Source: Thermovirgaceae bacterium (GTDB lineage: Bacteria; Synergistota; Synergistia; Synergistales; Thermovirgaceae). From it: a DNA stretch of 34,377 bases. Position numbers and translations under genes: made by a program. Positions 19,554 through 28,352 of the stretch are shown here, piece by piece (positions within the stretch are counted from its first letter, which is position 1; each line of letters begins with the position of its first letter). Location: positions 1 to 34,377 of the forward strand of contig JAUSOU010000022.1 in NCBI GenBank assembly GCA_030656095.1. Reading direction: 5' to 3'. Under the pieces are notes generated by a model. That model saw nothing but the letters and a program-made list of their open reading frames with translations. It did no database searches and was not told where the DNA came from.

Positions 19554-21009
19554 AATGGAGGCATCCAGTATAGCCTCCGGTATCCGGGAGGGTGAATTCA
19601 CAGCGAAGGATGTCGTCGTTGATTGTCTCGCCAGGATGAGGGCCCTTGAACCTGTCCTCAACGCCCTTATCACCCCGCTGAGTGAAAATGCCCTGGCTAA
19701 AGCCGTCGGCATCGACGCGGCCGTTTCATCCGGGAAAGACCCCGGTTCCCTCTGCGGTGTCCCTGTTGTAATAAAGGACAACATGTGTGCGCGGGGGGTC
19801 AGGACTACCTGCGGAAGCAGGATCCTGGGCGATTGGAAGCCTCCCTACGATGCCACGGTCGTTGATCTGCTTGAGAAGGCGGGTGCGGTCGTCATAGGCA
19901 AATCCAACATGGACGAATTCGCCATGGGAAGCTCCACGGAACACTCCGCTTTCGGGCCCACATCCAACCCCAGAGATACTGACAGAGTTCCCGGAGGGAG
20001 TTCCGGGGGCAGCGCAGCCTCCGTGGCGGCCGGTTACGCGCCGATCGCGCTCGGGAGCGACACGGGAGGCTCCATACGCCAGCCCGCCGCTTTCTGCGGG
20101 ATCCACGGTCTCAAACCGACCTACGGCCTCGTGAGCCGGTGGGGCCTTGTCGCCTTTGCCTCTTCCCTTGACCAGATAGGCCCCTTTGCAAGGAGCGTAT
20201 CGGACATCGCCCTGGTAATGGACACCATCGCGCGCTACGACCCCAGGGACTCCACATGCAGGCCCGGGGATCGCCCCGGATATCGCGAAAGCATCAAAGC
20301 TCCCACGGTAAGAGGGAAGAGGGTCGGTATCGTCAGGGAGTTCCAGGGCGGATCTCTCGACCCCGACCTCGGGCGTTCCATCGAAAACACCGCCTCCATG
20401 CTTGCCTCCTCGGGGGCGGAGATCGTGGACGTATCCCTTCCGGAGTCCGCGGCCTACGGGCTGCCGTGCTACTACATAATCGCCCCGGCCGAGGCGAGTT
20501 CGAACCTCGCCAGGTTCGACGGCGTCAGGTACGGGCTCAGGGAGGATGCCGCGGATCTCATCACCCAGTTCATAAGGACCAGGAGCAAGGGTTTTGGAGA
20601 GGAGGTCCAGCGCAGGATCCTCACAGGTACTTTCGCTCTGAGTTCAGGGTATTACGATGCCTACTACCTCCTTGCGCTCAAGGTGCGCCGCCGTATCTGC
20701 GTCGAGTTCGCAGACGCCTTTGAAGCCGCCGACGTTATCCTCATGCCGGCGACCCCCTCCCTTCCCTTCCGCAAGGGAGAACTTATCGACGACCCCATAA
20801 GCATGTACATGAGCGATGTATTCACCCTCCCGGTCAATCTTGCGGGGCTCCCCGGCATGACCGTATCGACCGGCATGAACGATTCAGGGCTTCCCCTGAG
20901 CGTTCAGCTTGTTGCGCCCCGCTGGGAGGACTCCAGGCTGCTGGAGTTCGCGGCCGTCATTGAAGCCTGGGCAGGGCGCCCCGGGGTCGCCTCGGGGGGT
21001 GTCCTATGA
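19540..21009 (+). CDS. gatA: Asp/Glu-tRNA amidotransferase subunit A (amidase)
   Basis: GatA is the glutaminase of GatCAB. It belongs to the amidase-signature family, and the Ser-cisSer-Lys triad is visible: Lys79 in VVIKDN, Ser154 in PGGSSGGS and Ser178 in DTGGSIRQ. These positions match the known numbering of the S. aureus enzyme. At 489 residues it is full length. The ATG at 19540 lies inside gatC, and its stop overlaps gatB by 4 nt (ATGA), so the subunits are translationally coupled. Confidence 0.97.
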   Translation: MLFHEMEASSIASGIREGEFTAKDVVVDCLARMRALEPVLNALITPLSENALAKAVGIDAAVSSGKDPGSLCGVPVVIKDNMCARGVRTTCGSRILGDWKPPYDATVVDLLEKAGAVVIGKSNMDEFAMGSSTEHSAFGPTSNPRDTDRVPGGSSGGSAASVAAGYAPIALGSDTGGSIRQPAAFCGIHGLKPTYGLVSRWGLVAFASSLDQIGPFARSVSDIALVMDTIARYDPRDSTCRPGDRPGYRESIKAPTVRGKRVGIVREFQGGSLDPDLGRSIENTASMLASSGAEIVDVSLPESAAYGLPCYYIIAPAEASSNLARFDGVRYGLREDAADLITQFIRTRSKGFGEEVQRRILTGTFALSSGYYDAYYLLALKVRRRICVEFADAFEAADVILMPATPSLPFRKGELIDDPISMYMSDVFTLPVNLAGLPGMTVSTGMNDSGLPLSVQLVAPRWEDSRLLEFAAVIEAWAGRPGVASGGVL

Positions 21010-22484
21010 TGCCGCTGTCATTTGAAACAGTCATCGGCCTCGAGGTTCACGTCCAGCTGGCGACTGAAAGCAAACTCTTCTGCTCCTGCCCGACGGCCTA
21101 CATAGGCTCCGAGCCCAACACGAACGTATGTCCGGCGTGCCTCGGCCTTCCCGGATCGCTTCCCTCGCTCAACAGACGTGCGCTGGAACTTGGCGTGAAA
21201 GCAGCGCTGGCGCTCAACTGCTCGATCAACTGCATGACAAAGTTTCACCGCAAGAACTACTTCTACCCCGATCTTCCCAAGGCCTTCCAGGTCAGCCAGT
21301 ACGACGTTCCGCTTGCCGTCTCAGGCTCGATGCCGATCTTCCTGGAAGGAAAAGTAAAGAACATAAACATTACAAGGCTCCACCTCGAGGAGGACGCGGG
21401 AAAACTGATCCACGAGACCGCTGACGGAAGACTCTCCGGCGCGGCATTTTCCCTTGTCGATTACAACAGGGCGGGTGTGCCGCTTGCCGAAATAGTCTCC
21501 GAACCCGAACTTTCATCCCCGGAGGAGGCCAGGGAGTACGTCCTGATGATCCGAAGGCTCGTCAGGTATCTTGAAGTCTCCGACGGAGACATGGAGTCAG
21601 GCTCGCTCAGGGTTGACGCCAACATATCGCAGAAGTGCTCCGATGGAAGATGGGGCAGCCGGGTGGAGATAAAGAACGTAAACTCCCTCAGGGCGATGGA
21701 GCGTGCCCTCGAGTATGAGACTATCCGCCAGAGGGGCCTTCTACTCAAGGGCGAAGAGATAGTCCAGGAGACGCGCCACTGGGACGACAATTCCGGAGTC
21801 ACTCGTTCCTCCCGGGGGAAGGAGGAGGCGCACGACTACCGATACTTTCCCGAGCCCGATCTTCCGCAGATAGCAGTCGAAAGAACACTTGTTGAAAACG
21901 TCAGGGAAAGCCTCCCCGAACCTCCATGGAAGAAAAGGGAGAAGTTTGCCCGTGAGTGGCGCCTTAGCCCGGCCGACTCGGCATCTCTGTCTGAAAATCT
22001 GGATGTGGCGGTATTCCTTGAAAATGTTGCGGCTTCAGGCGCAGATCGACAGATGGCTGCCAACTGGGTCAAAACAGACATTCTCCGGGTTCTTAACGAG
22101 ACCGGACTGGCTGTTGGAGATCTGCAGGTAGGGCCGGAGGGCCTCGCTTCACTCCTGGCCCATGTGGAAAAGGGATCCCTTTCAAATACCGCCGCCAAAG
22201 ACGTCCTGGACATCATGCTAAAAAAAGGCATTGCGGTGGATGATGCGATGAAGGAGGCTGGAGTCAAAGCCGGAGGCGTTTCCCGGGAATCTCTTCTCGG
22301 GGTGGTGGCAAAGGTCCTCGGAGAGAACGCCGCGGAGACGGCGCTTCTTTTTTCAGGTGAAGATACCTCGGGCAAGAAGCGGAAATTCCTTCAGGGACTG
22401 ATCATGAGAGAGATACGCGGCCAGGCCGCTCCAGAGGATGTTTCCGCAATGATCGATAGAGTGCTTGACGAAATGAAGGGGTAG
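21006..22484 (+). CDS. gatB: Asp/Glu-tRNA amidotransferase subunit B
   Basis: GatB is the kinase/transamidase subunit, which activates the misacylated tRNA with ATP and receives ammonia from GatA. Features are the N-terminal GLEVHVQLATESKLFC, zinc-type cysteines (Cys26 and Cys28, then Cys40 and Cys43 in VCPACLGLPG), the LHLEEDAGKLIH and VDYNRAGVPLAEIV segments, and the C-terminal YqeY-like tail domain. At 492 residues it is full length. It ends the long co-directional run that starts with miaB. Confidence 0.97.
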   Translation: MMPLSFETVIGLEVHVQLATESKLFCSCPTAYIGSEPNTNVCPACLGLPGSLPSLNRRALELGVKAALALNCSINCMTKFHRKNYFYPDLPKAFQVSQYDVPLAVSGSMPIFLEGKVKNINITRLHLEEDAGKLIHETADGRLSGAAFSLVDYNRAGVPLAEIVSEPELSSPEEAREYVLMIRRLVRYLEVSDGDMESGSLRVDANISQKCSDGRWGSRVEIKNVNSLRAMERALEYETIRQRGLLLKGEEIVQETRHWDDNSGVTRSSRGKEEAHDYRYFPEPDLPQIAVERTLVENVRESLPEPPWKKREKFAREWRLSPADSASLSENLDVAVFLENVAASGADRQMAANWVKTDILRVLNETGLAVGDLQVGPEGLASLLAHVEKGSLSNTAAKDVLDIMLKKGIAVDDAMKEAGVKAGGVSRESLLGVVAKVLGENAAETALLFSGEDTSGKKRKFLQGLIMREIRGQAAPEDVSAMIDRVLDEMKG

Positions 22485-22524
22485 ATCCCTGGATAAATTC
22501 AGGGGTAAATTCAGGATGGGCTCA

Positions 22525-22553
22525 TTGACGCTCTTGCCGGTGCCCCGTAAGAT
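22525..22553 (+). promoter_or_regulatory. Predicted promoter of the EF-G-like gene
   Basis: TTGACG (22525-22530) and TAAGAT (22548-22553) are separated by 17 bp in the 142-bp gap after gatB. A GGGAGGT ribosome binding site follows, ahead of ATG 22627. This suggests independent transcription of the EF-G paralog. Confidence 0.5.
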
Positions 22554-22626
22554 AATCCCTGTAAATACGACTTCGTTCGATCCTGGCAGGAGAAAAGCTT
22601 TGACCATCTGAGGGAGGTATAAGTGT

Positions 22627-24708
22627 ATGGCGACTCGCAATCCTGATGATATAAGGACCGTGGCGCTTGTAGGCCACGGTGGCTCCGGAAAGACGGCGCT
22701 GGCCGAGGCAATGGCCTTCGATACGGGTTTGACCACCCGTATGGGCAAGGTGGAGGATGGCAACACGGTCAGCGATTTCGGAGCCGAGGAACAGAAGCGC
22801 CAGATCTCCATAAACTCATCGCTCCTCTCGCTGGAACACATGGGCAGACACCTCTACATCTTCGACTGCCCCGGCTACGCTGACTTCATCGGTGAACTGA
22901 GGTCAGCCATGAGAATTTCCGACGCGGCAATTGTCGTGCTCAGCGGTGTTCACGGAGTTGAGGTCCAGACAGAAAAGGCATGGGAGTTCGGCGAGGATTT
23001 CCAGATCCCCATGGCCTTCTTCATAAGCAAGATGGATCGGGAGAACGGCGACTTCGAAAAGGTGGTCAAGGAGATCCAGGAGTATCTCTCCGAAAAGGCT
23101 GTCCCCCTCTTCCTTCCGATAGGGAAGGAAGCATCCTTCAAGGGTGTTGTCGACCTCCTCAGGCAGAAGGCATATATCTACAAAGGGGACGGAAGCCGGG
23201 AGTTCACGGAAACGGATGTTCCGGCGGATATGGCGGATTACGCCTCATCGGCCCGCGAAGCTCTTGTAGAAAGGATCGTTGAGGCCGAAGATGAACTGAT
23301 GATGCGTTACCTCGATGGCGAATCTCTGTCTTTGGAAGAGCTTTTCCCGGCGCTTCGCAAGGCGATTCTCAATAGAACGCTTTTCCCGGTCATGCCCGGT
23401 TCCAGTACGGCCAATGTGGGCGTTTGCCAGGTTCTTGGCGCCATAGCCGAAGCGCTGCCTGCCCCGACTGAAATGCTCCCGAGAAAAGCCCTGAAAGGCG
23501 ACTCCGAAGTCATGATTGCACCGGACCCCTCAGGGAAGTTCTCCGCCTTCTGCTTCAAGGTCATGGTCGACCCCTACGTGGGCAAGCTTTCGTTCATAAG
23601 GGTCTTTGCGGGCTCCTCTACTAACGAAAACCCCATCTGCAACATATCCAGGGGGGAAGATGAGAGGGTCAGCTCCTTCAAACTGATGCGCGGCAAAGAG
23701 ACCATTGACTCCAAAGATGTTGTTGTCGGAGACATAGTCGCCATTCCAAAACTGCACAACACGGTCGTCGGGGATACACTCGGAGTGAAGGGGAGCGATT
23801 TCGTCTACCCTCCGATCGAGTTCGCGAAGCCGGTGTTCAGCGTTGCCGTAAGGCCCAGGAGCAGGGCCGACGAGGACAAACTCGCCAACGCTCTCAACAA
23901 GATGCTCGAGGAGGATCGTACGCTTCATTTCAAGAAAAACCCTGAGACGAACGACAGCATACTCTCAGGCATGGGAGACCTTCACATCGACGTAATGCTC
24001 TCCAAGGTCAAGGAGCGCTACGGAGTGGAGCTTGATACAGAGACGCCCAGGGTTCCCTACCGTGAGACCATCAAGAAGACATCGAAGGCCCAGGGTAAGT
24101 ACAAAAAACAGACCGGAGGCAGGGGCCAGTACGGCGATGTTCACATTGAGTTTGCCCCGCTGCCGCGAGGTGAGGGATTCAAGTTCGAGGACAAGGTGGT
24201 CGGAGGTTCTGTTCCAAAATCCTTCATCCCGGCCGTCGAAAAGGGGCTCAAGGAGGCAGTCCAGAAGGGTGTTCTCGCCGGTTACCCCTGCGTGGACTTC
24301 AAGGCCAGCCTTTTCTTCGGCTCATATCACGATGTCGACTCATCTGAAATGGCCTTCAAGATCGCTGCGTCCATGGCCTACAAGAAGGGCATCGCCGAGG
24401 CAGTTCCTGTCATCCTCGAACCCATAATGAACATCGAGGTCGTCGTTCCTGAGGACTATCTTGGGGATGTAATGGGCGACTTCAACAGCCGCCGGGGCAA
24501 AATAATGGGCATAGACAGCAGAGGCAGGCTCCAGGTCGTCAAGGCACAGGTTCCTCTCGCCGAGATGTTCCGGTACGCTATCATTCTCCGTTCGATGACT
24601 TCCGGGCGAGGGAACTTCACCATGGAGTTCTCCCGCTACGAGGAAGTGCCGCAGGAAATAGCCAAAAAAATAATCTCCGAGGCGGACATTAAGGAAGACG
24701 AAGAGTAG
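22627..24708 (+). CDS. Elongation factor G-like GTPase (EF-G paralog)
   Basis: This is a full-length EF-G-family protein of 693 residues with all domains (G, II, III, IV, V). Its G motifs differ from canonical EF-G: P-loop GHGGSGKT (16-23), switch II DCPGYADF (80-87) with Tyr84 where translational GTPases have the catalytic His, and SKMD (134-137) in place of NKMD. This pattern matches the FusA2/EF-G-2-type paralogs, so the main translocase is presumably encoded elsewhere. Slow GTP hydrolysis and a specialised ribosome role are inferred from the Tyr substitution. The domain IV segment (GGRGQYGDVHIEFAP) is intact. The 5' part is supported by a good ribosome binding site. Confidence 0.9.
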   Translation: MATRNPDDIRTVALVGHGGSGKTALAEAMAFDTGLTTRMGKVEDGNTVSDFGAEEQKRQISINSSLLSLEHMGRHLYIFDCPGYADFIGELRSAMRISDAAIVVLSGVHGVEVQTEKAWEFGEDFQIPMAFFISKMDRENGDFEKVVKEIQEYLSEKAVPLFLPIGKEASFKGVVDLLRQKAYIYKGDGSREFTETDVPADMADYASSAREALVERIVEAEDELMMRYLDGESLSLEELFPALRKAILNRTLFPVMPGSSTANVGVCQVLGAIAEALPAPTEMLPRKALKGDSEVMIAPDPSGKFSAFCFKVMVDPYVGKLSFIRVFAGSSTNENPICNISRGEDERVSSFKLMRGKETIDSKDVVVGDIVAIPKLHNTVVGDTLGVKGSDFVYPPIEFAKPVFSVAVRPRSRADEDKLANALNKMLEEDRTLHFKKNPETNDSILSGMGDLHIDVMLSKVKERYGVELDTETPRVPYRETIKKTSKAQGKYKKQTGGRGQYGDVHIEFAPLPRGEGFKFEDKVVGGSVPKSFIPAVEKGLKEAVQKGVLAGYPCVDFKASLFFGSYHDVDSSEMAFKIAASMAYKKGIAEAVPVILEPIMNIEVVVPEDYLGDVMGDFNSRRGKIMGIDSRGRLQVVKAQVPLAEMFRYAIILRSMTSGRGNFTMEFSRYEEVPQEIAKKIISEADIKEDEE

Positions 24709-24741
24709 ATCCGCCTCCAGCAGAAAAACGGCCGAAGATCT

Positions 24742-24783
24742 TCAGGCAAAAAAGATGGGGCCCTTAAAAAGCAAGCCCTTCGC
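24742..24783 (+). repeat. Outer inverted repeat, left copy (42 bp)
   Basis: This 42-bp sequence recurs in inverted orientation at 33266-33307, with 39 of 42 positions identical; the three differences are a central AAA versus TTT. Each copy lies shortly after the stop codon of a GC-rich core gene (the EF-G paralog here, formate dehydrogenase there), in the same orientation relative to that gene, and each is followed by a terminator hairpin. The pair brackets the AT-rich island. Confidence 0.85.
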
Positions 24784-24832
24784 AAGAAGCGGGATGGAAC
24801 CTAACAAAAAGAAAATGAAATAAGAAAATGTA

Positions 24833-24869
24833 AATAAGCCCTCCGAGGTTTTAAAAAGGAGGGCTTATT
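24833..24869 (+). terminator. Strong hairpin after the EF-G paralog
   Basis: A perfect 12-bp stem (24833-24844 with 24858-24869) encloses a 13-nt loop. The following T tract is modest, while A-rich sequence precedes the stem. It could work in both directions, closing the core gene and also the island gene that ends at 24992 on the other strand. Confidence 0.75.
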
Positions 24870-24991
24870 CATTTCTGTGAAAAGGGGTGGAAATTTCGCA
24901 GAATATTCACCCCTTAAAAAGGCCATACTTGTTTTGCAAAAATTGATTTAATAAAGTGACTAATGTTTTCTTTTGAGGAAAAGAGAAAGAG

Positions 24992-25750
24992 CTATTTTTC
25001 ATTAGCCCTGGCGATTTTGCCCATAAGTTGCCACTCTTTACTTTCTTTCAAGTCTTTTGAAATTATTTGGAGATCCTTGCCTGGCGTAAGCATAAATTCG
25101 GAGAAGGGGTCGGGGGTAGGACGACGATCCACTTTGATCAGCGCGAAATAAATACCAAAAAAAACTCGGTAAAAATTGACTCCTTTTTCACGGGGCCGAT
25201 CAGGATTGAGCATTACCGGACCGAAGCCTTTATCCAGCCACCTACACAATATTACTGAATACCGATCCGGGTCGATTTCTTTTTCTTCAATTATTATTTT
25301 TCTAAGTTCTTCTTCCATATAATCCGCAAGTTGCACTTTTATATATTCTTTCCGAGTCGAAACATGCATCCTCCAAAGAAGGGAGAGGACAAACCCTTTA
25401 AGGAGTTTGTAGTCATATTGTTTGATTCTCCAAGCCTCTAAATTATCCTTTACCATAAAGGGCTGAAGGGCCTCAACGTTTTTTAAAAGGAGATCTGAAG
25501 CATAATCGTCATATCTTGAAAGGATTCTCTCGCCCTCTAAAGTTACAATTCCCGCGTCGTATCCGCCTACAGGAATTCTTCTAACATAAGTCCCAGGAAT
25601 GTTGGAATAAAGCCTACAGGGTCCATCTTCTTGATCCAACATATCTTCATAGAATGACCGAGGAACAATATGGCATTTTATAGGCTTTCCTTCCCGTCTT
25701 GTTAGCGCACATACTATTTTTTGTTTTGTGGTTTTTCGTGACTCCGCCAT
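24992..25750 (-). CDS. Uncharacterised protein with HIVPRSF motif (possible HNH-like family)
   Basis: The 252-residue product is not assigned to a family with confidence. Near the N-terminus it has Cys14 followed by KCHIVPRSFYED (about 25-36). A similar SHIIPxxxY pattern after a cysteine occurs in uncharacterised proteins that resemble HNH nucleases and are often found in variable genome regions. A matching second cysteine pair is missing here, so nuclease activity is only a guess. The middle is charged and helical, with no membrane segment or signal peptide. ATG 25750 has an AAGGTGG ribosome binding site. Base composition is much more AT-rich than the core genes. The inner inverted repeat lies just upstream of its start. 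Confidence 0.65.
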   Translation of the reverse strand: MAESRKTTKQKIVCALTRREGKPIKCHIVPRSFYEDMLDQEDGPCRLYSNIPGTYVRRIPVGGYDAGIVTLEGERILSRYDDYASDLLLKNVEALQPFMVKDNLEAWRIKQYDYKLLKGFVLSLLWRMHVSTRKEYIKVQLADYMEEELRKIIIEEKEIDPDRYSVILCRWLDKGFGPVMLNPDRPREKGVNFYRVFFGIYFALIKVDRRPTPDPFSEFMLTPGKDLQIISKDLKESKEWQLMGKIARANEK

Positions 25751-25768
25751 TTATCACCACCTTACTTC

Positions 25769-25930
25769 CTGGATTCCCGTGTTTTTATACCTATGCGCTT
25801 GAAATGCCCATAACCACTTTGTTTCCGGCATTTCCATAGGTACAAGTTCTTATACCTATGAAAATGCTAAAAGCTTAAAAAGTCCTTGTTTAATGGGCTT
25901 AAACTGATCCTAGGTATAATTTTCCGGGAA
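25769..25930 (+). repeat. Inner inverted repeat, left copy (~162 bp)
   Basis: This segment matches the reverse complement of 29063-29222; by hand alignment about 140 of 163 columns are identical. The best-kept parts are a 20-bp core around 25806-25825, a hairpin with an 8-bp stem (25835-25842 with 25853-25860), and the last ~30 bp containing CCTAGGTATAAT. It fills most of the 326-bp gap between two minus-strand genes. No gene is visible in the rest of that gap. Confidence 0.85.
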
Positions 25931-26076
25931 TGCAGGTTACTTAAAAAAACTGTCCAGCTTGCGTCATCCTTACTACATTTTGCATCTTGGCCAACTACTC
26001 AGCCGTAATCTCCAAAAAACAACCCTGGGGTCCGTCTAACTCTATAAGTCAATAATAGGCACCTATGAGTACCTAT

Positions 26077-26400
26077 TCACAGTTTATCAATGGTCCTAAA
26101 TATGATTCTTGCTTGTTGATAATCTAGGATGCTTTCGTGAACAACAGGCCTTAATCCATGATCTAACAATTTAATGAGGTCTAGTTGGTCTTCCCTCCTA
26201 CATTTCGGACCAAAGAAAATACCGGTAAGTTCTTCGGGATGGAAGCCGTAGTCGCTAAATAACCCTTGTTCCCCAGGTTTGGTTCCTGATACTATTCTCC
26301 ATTCTTTCTCATTAGACCAGCCTTTAGTCTTAATGTACTCGTATTCTCTAAAAAGATTAATAAAACAACTTAACCTCCACGGAAAAAACATTCTACCCAC
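26077..26400 (-). pseudogene. DUF2971 gene, 3' part after a frameshift
   Basis: This is the C-terminal portion of the gene whose 5' part lies at 26370-27014. It carries the usual DUF2971 C-terminal elements: KTKGWSNEKEWR at about residues 25-35, then LTGIFFGP. It has no ribosome binding site of its own, and its frame is -1 relative to the upstream part. Both parts together would give a protein of about 310 residues, the normal length for this domain. The function of DUF2971 is unknown; such genes are common in variable and defence-rich regions. Confidence 0.75.
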
Positions 26401-27014
26401 TCTTCGGGACTGGCAACAAAGGGAGGTTCATCTTGATAAACTACTGGCCTCGCTACCAGGAAAGGGCTATCAAGTTCTTCAATAGCGGAGTATTCTAAAA
26501 TGACTCCTCTGTATTGATCTGCGTAATTATTCCACATTGACATGATATCGTTTTGCGCAGAGAGACATAATATTCTCAAGGAAGGGACAATCTCCCACCA
26601 TCTCATCTTAATTTCTTCAATTATTTGGATTTGACTGTCAGTTGGTTTTTCAATGTTTTTCCTGATCTCCTCTGCAACAATCCCCCTTTTGACCGGATCT
26701 GCATTTGCAGCAATCTTCAATAGAGCAATAACACGCGAATCCATAATTTCATTTTCTTTAGTGTCTGCCTGTTCTACAAGGTCGGCCATTCTATTATCCA
26801 AGGCCTTGTTCAGAGCATGTGCATCAAAACAAAAACCCAACCCAAGTTCTTGAGGAACATCAAATGGATCATTGAACAATATCGGTGAGCTCCAACGTAA
26901 TTTACGCGTTACCAAAATGATTTTTGCTACTTCTGACGTTACATACTTGAAAAAAACCTTTCGAACATGATGATTCGGTATCCCCGGATTAGTGGCCACC
27001 ATTAAATGAAGCAC
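26370..27014 (-). pseudogene. DUF2971 gene, 5' part (frameshifted)
   Basis: The N-terminal portion of a DUF2971 protein shows FKYV, the FNDPFD motif (47-52) and the central LCLSAQNDIMSMWNNYAD segment (about 149-166), all diagnostic for the family. The frame ends at FFRGG, while the family's C-terminus continues in the -1 frame. The switch falls at a run of six T (coding strand; A run at 26383-26388) arranged as T TTT TTC, which fits the classical slippery heptamer. A one-base deletion, a homopolymer sequencing error or programmed frameshifting would all explain it. The start is GTG 27014 or ATG 27002, the latter 11 nt after AAGGAG. Confidence 0.75.
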
Positions 27015-27029
27015 TCCTTGATTCCTGAT

Positions 27030-27200
27030 CTACAGGTTGCCCGTTGCCTTGTTGCAGGCGACGATTGGGTCGGAATAAAAGACCGGGTCGACGCGTTCGA
27101 CAATCTCTCCGGGAACCTCTAGGAAGTTACGTTTATTTTCTAGTGAAATAAGGGCCTTCGGGCTCCGTTTTCCATAGAGTTCTGAAGTGGTTCGATTGAA
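27030..27200 (-). pseudogene. Orphan C-terminal coding fragment, family not identified
   Basis: An open stretch of 56 codons ends in TAG and has no start codon and no ribosome binding site. It begins right after an in-frame stop. The translation looks like real protein: SELYGKRSPKALISLENKRN, then FLEVPGEIVERVDPVFYSDP and a short tail. It is more GC-rich than its neighbours. It is probably the remnant 3' end of a larger gene that was lost, so it marks a deletion or insertion boundary inside the island. I could not place the family. Confidence 0.45.
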
Positions 27201-27291
27201 TCATTCTGCCAGATGGTGAAATTACAAAACTTTAAATCATTCTTTGAAGATATATCATCGTTAAAAACTATAACGCTGAGAAGAAATTTTT

Positions 27292-27483
27292 TTAACCGAT
27301 TTTCTTAATAATCTCCCTGGTCCGAGTTTTCTGTTCCTCAGCTAAATCCTCGTCTGCATACCCCGATTGAACGAGTTTGTCTGCAGCTTCATCAAAAGTT
27401 TTAATAAATCCTCCCCAATACCATTTAACGCGTTCCTGTAAACGTGATATTGCCCGGACCCTAACAGCTGGCGTGAGGTGCAT
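27292..27483 (-). pseudogene. 3' part of a frameshifted small gene
   Basis: This is an amphipathic, charged C-terminal region (RLQERVKWYWGGFIKTFDEA ... TREIIKKIG). It lies in the -1 frame relative to the gene starting at 27710 and has no ribosome binding site. It is read more naturally as the continuation of that gene than as a separate protein. The family is not recognised. Confidence 0.5.
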
Positions 27484-27710
27484 CCAATGAAGCTATAAAT
27501 GGGAAATCTCGGAGTAAGATTTTCATCTTCATTAATCTCTTTGGCCATATATCCAGGTTCCGATAAAATTATTTTCTCGATTTGCTTTTTGATTATTTCA
27601 AACGCTTCTCTATGGAAAGGTTTTGAAAATCTCCATTCAGCTTCATCAAGAGCCCCGTAACAAGCCTTTATTTCAGGACTAGCAAACATTTTCTTAAAGA
27701 AGCCAATCAT
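27342..27710 (-). pseudogene. 5' part of a frameshifted small gene, unknown function
   Basis: The gene starts at ATG 27710 with a good ribosome binding site (GGAGGG, about 6 nt upstream). The first ~75 residues look like a real soluble protein (IKACYGALDEAEWRFSKPF, then FEIIKKQIEKIILSEPGYM). From about position 27490 downward the current frame becomes protein-unlike, and the -1 frame (27292-27483) takes over. The rejoined product would be about 139 residues. No slippery sequence is obvious at the junction, so a one-base deletion is the simplest reading. The family is not recognised. Confidence 0.55.
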
Positions 27711-27901
27711 GGTTACCCTCCTTTAAAAACTTGCTCCAAAAACCGTTATTCGAAGGGCAATACCCCAAAACTTTCGAACCTACACTCTCTCCAAAACTAG
27801 GTTTCCAGTGAATTTTTTAGCCCCTTTGCCCTTGCGTATGATCAGTCTGCGCAAACAGCAACTTCGTATTATCATCATAAACTCATTTATTGAATAAACC
27901 A

Positions 27902-28297
27902 TTAACTGTGCCTCCACAGATAGACGGTCATCATTAAGCCTGTAACAAGTGCAATAATAAACAAAATAACTACAACTATAACCAGAAGAGAACTGAGGTC
28001 CAAGTTCTTCCTTTGAATTTTGATAATACTTTTCCACCAAAACAAAGAACCCAATAAACTAACCAAGGGGGCTATAGCGTCTACGGGGTAAAATTTACGG
28101 CCCATCCCTTCTAGTTTAAACACTAAAACGAGTATTATGAAAGACATGCTTACCACAAGAGACAGGACCGTAACAGCCTTTTCTTTTGTGATAGATGGTA
28201 TTTCCCCACCTTCCAAATTTCTTTTTAAAGGATATAAGGAAACGAATATCAAAGAAATAGAAGCAAACCAAAAAACAATCGCAACTAATTTCCCCAT
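27902..28297 (-). CDS. Small integral membrane protein, unknown
   Basis: The 131-residue product has four hydrophobic segments, at about residues 4-22, 43-62, 76-92 and 102-123, joined by short basic loops. No family is recognised. ATG 28297 is preferred because GGAGGT lies 7 nt upstream; the ATG at 28312 would place that ribosome binding site inside the gene. It follows 28353-28940 by 55 bp on the same strand, so the two may be co-transcribed and act together at the membrane. Confidence 0.65.
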   Translation of the reverse strand: MGKLVAIVFWFASISLIFVSLYPLKRNLEGGEIPSITKEKAVTVLSLVVSMSFIILVLVFKLEGMGRKFYPVDAIAPLVSLLGSLFWWKSIIKIQRKNLDLSSLLVIVVVILFIIALVTGLMMTVYLWRHS

Positions 28298-28352
28298 TTT
28301 GTCTACCTCCATTCATCTCCCATGAATCCCTACCAAAACTTCTTTGCAGTCT

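Noticed and set aside
27780-28040. An 86-codon minus-strand frame overlapping the small membrane protein
   Set aside because: It begins inside the membrane-protein gene in another frame, lacks a ribosome binding site, and its first half is a frame-shifted reading of that gene.
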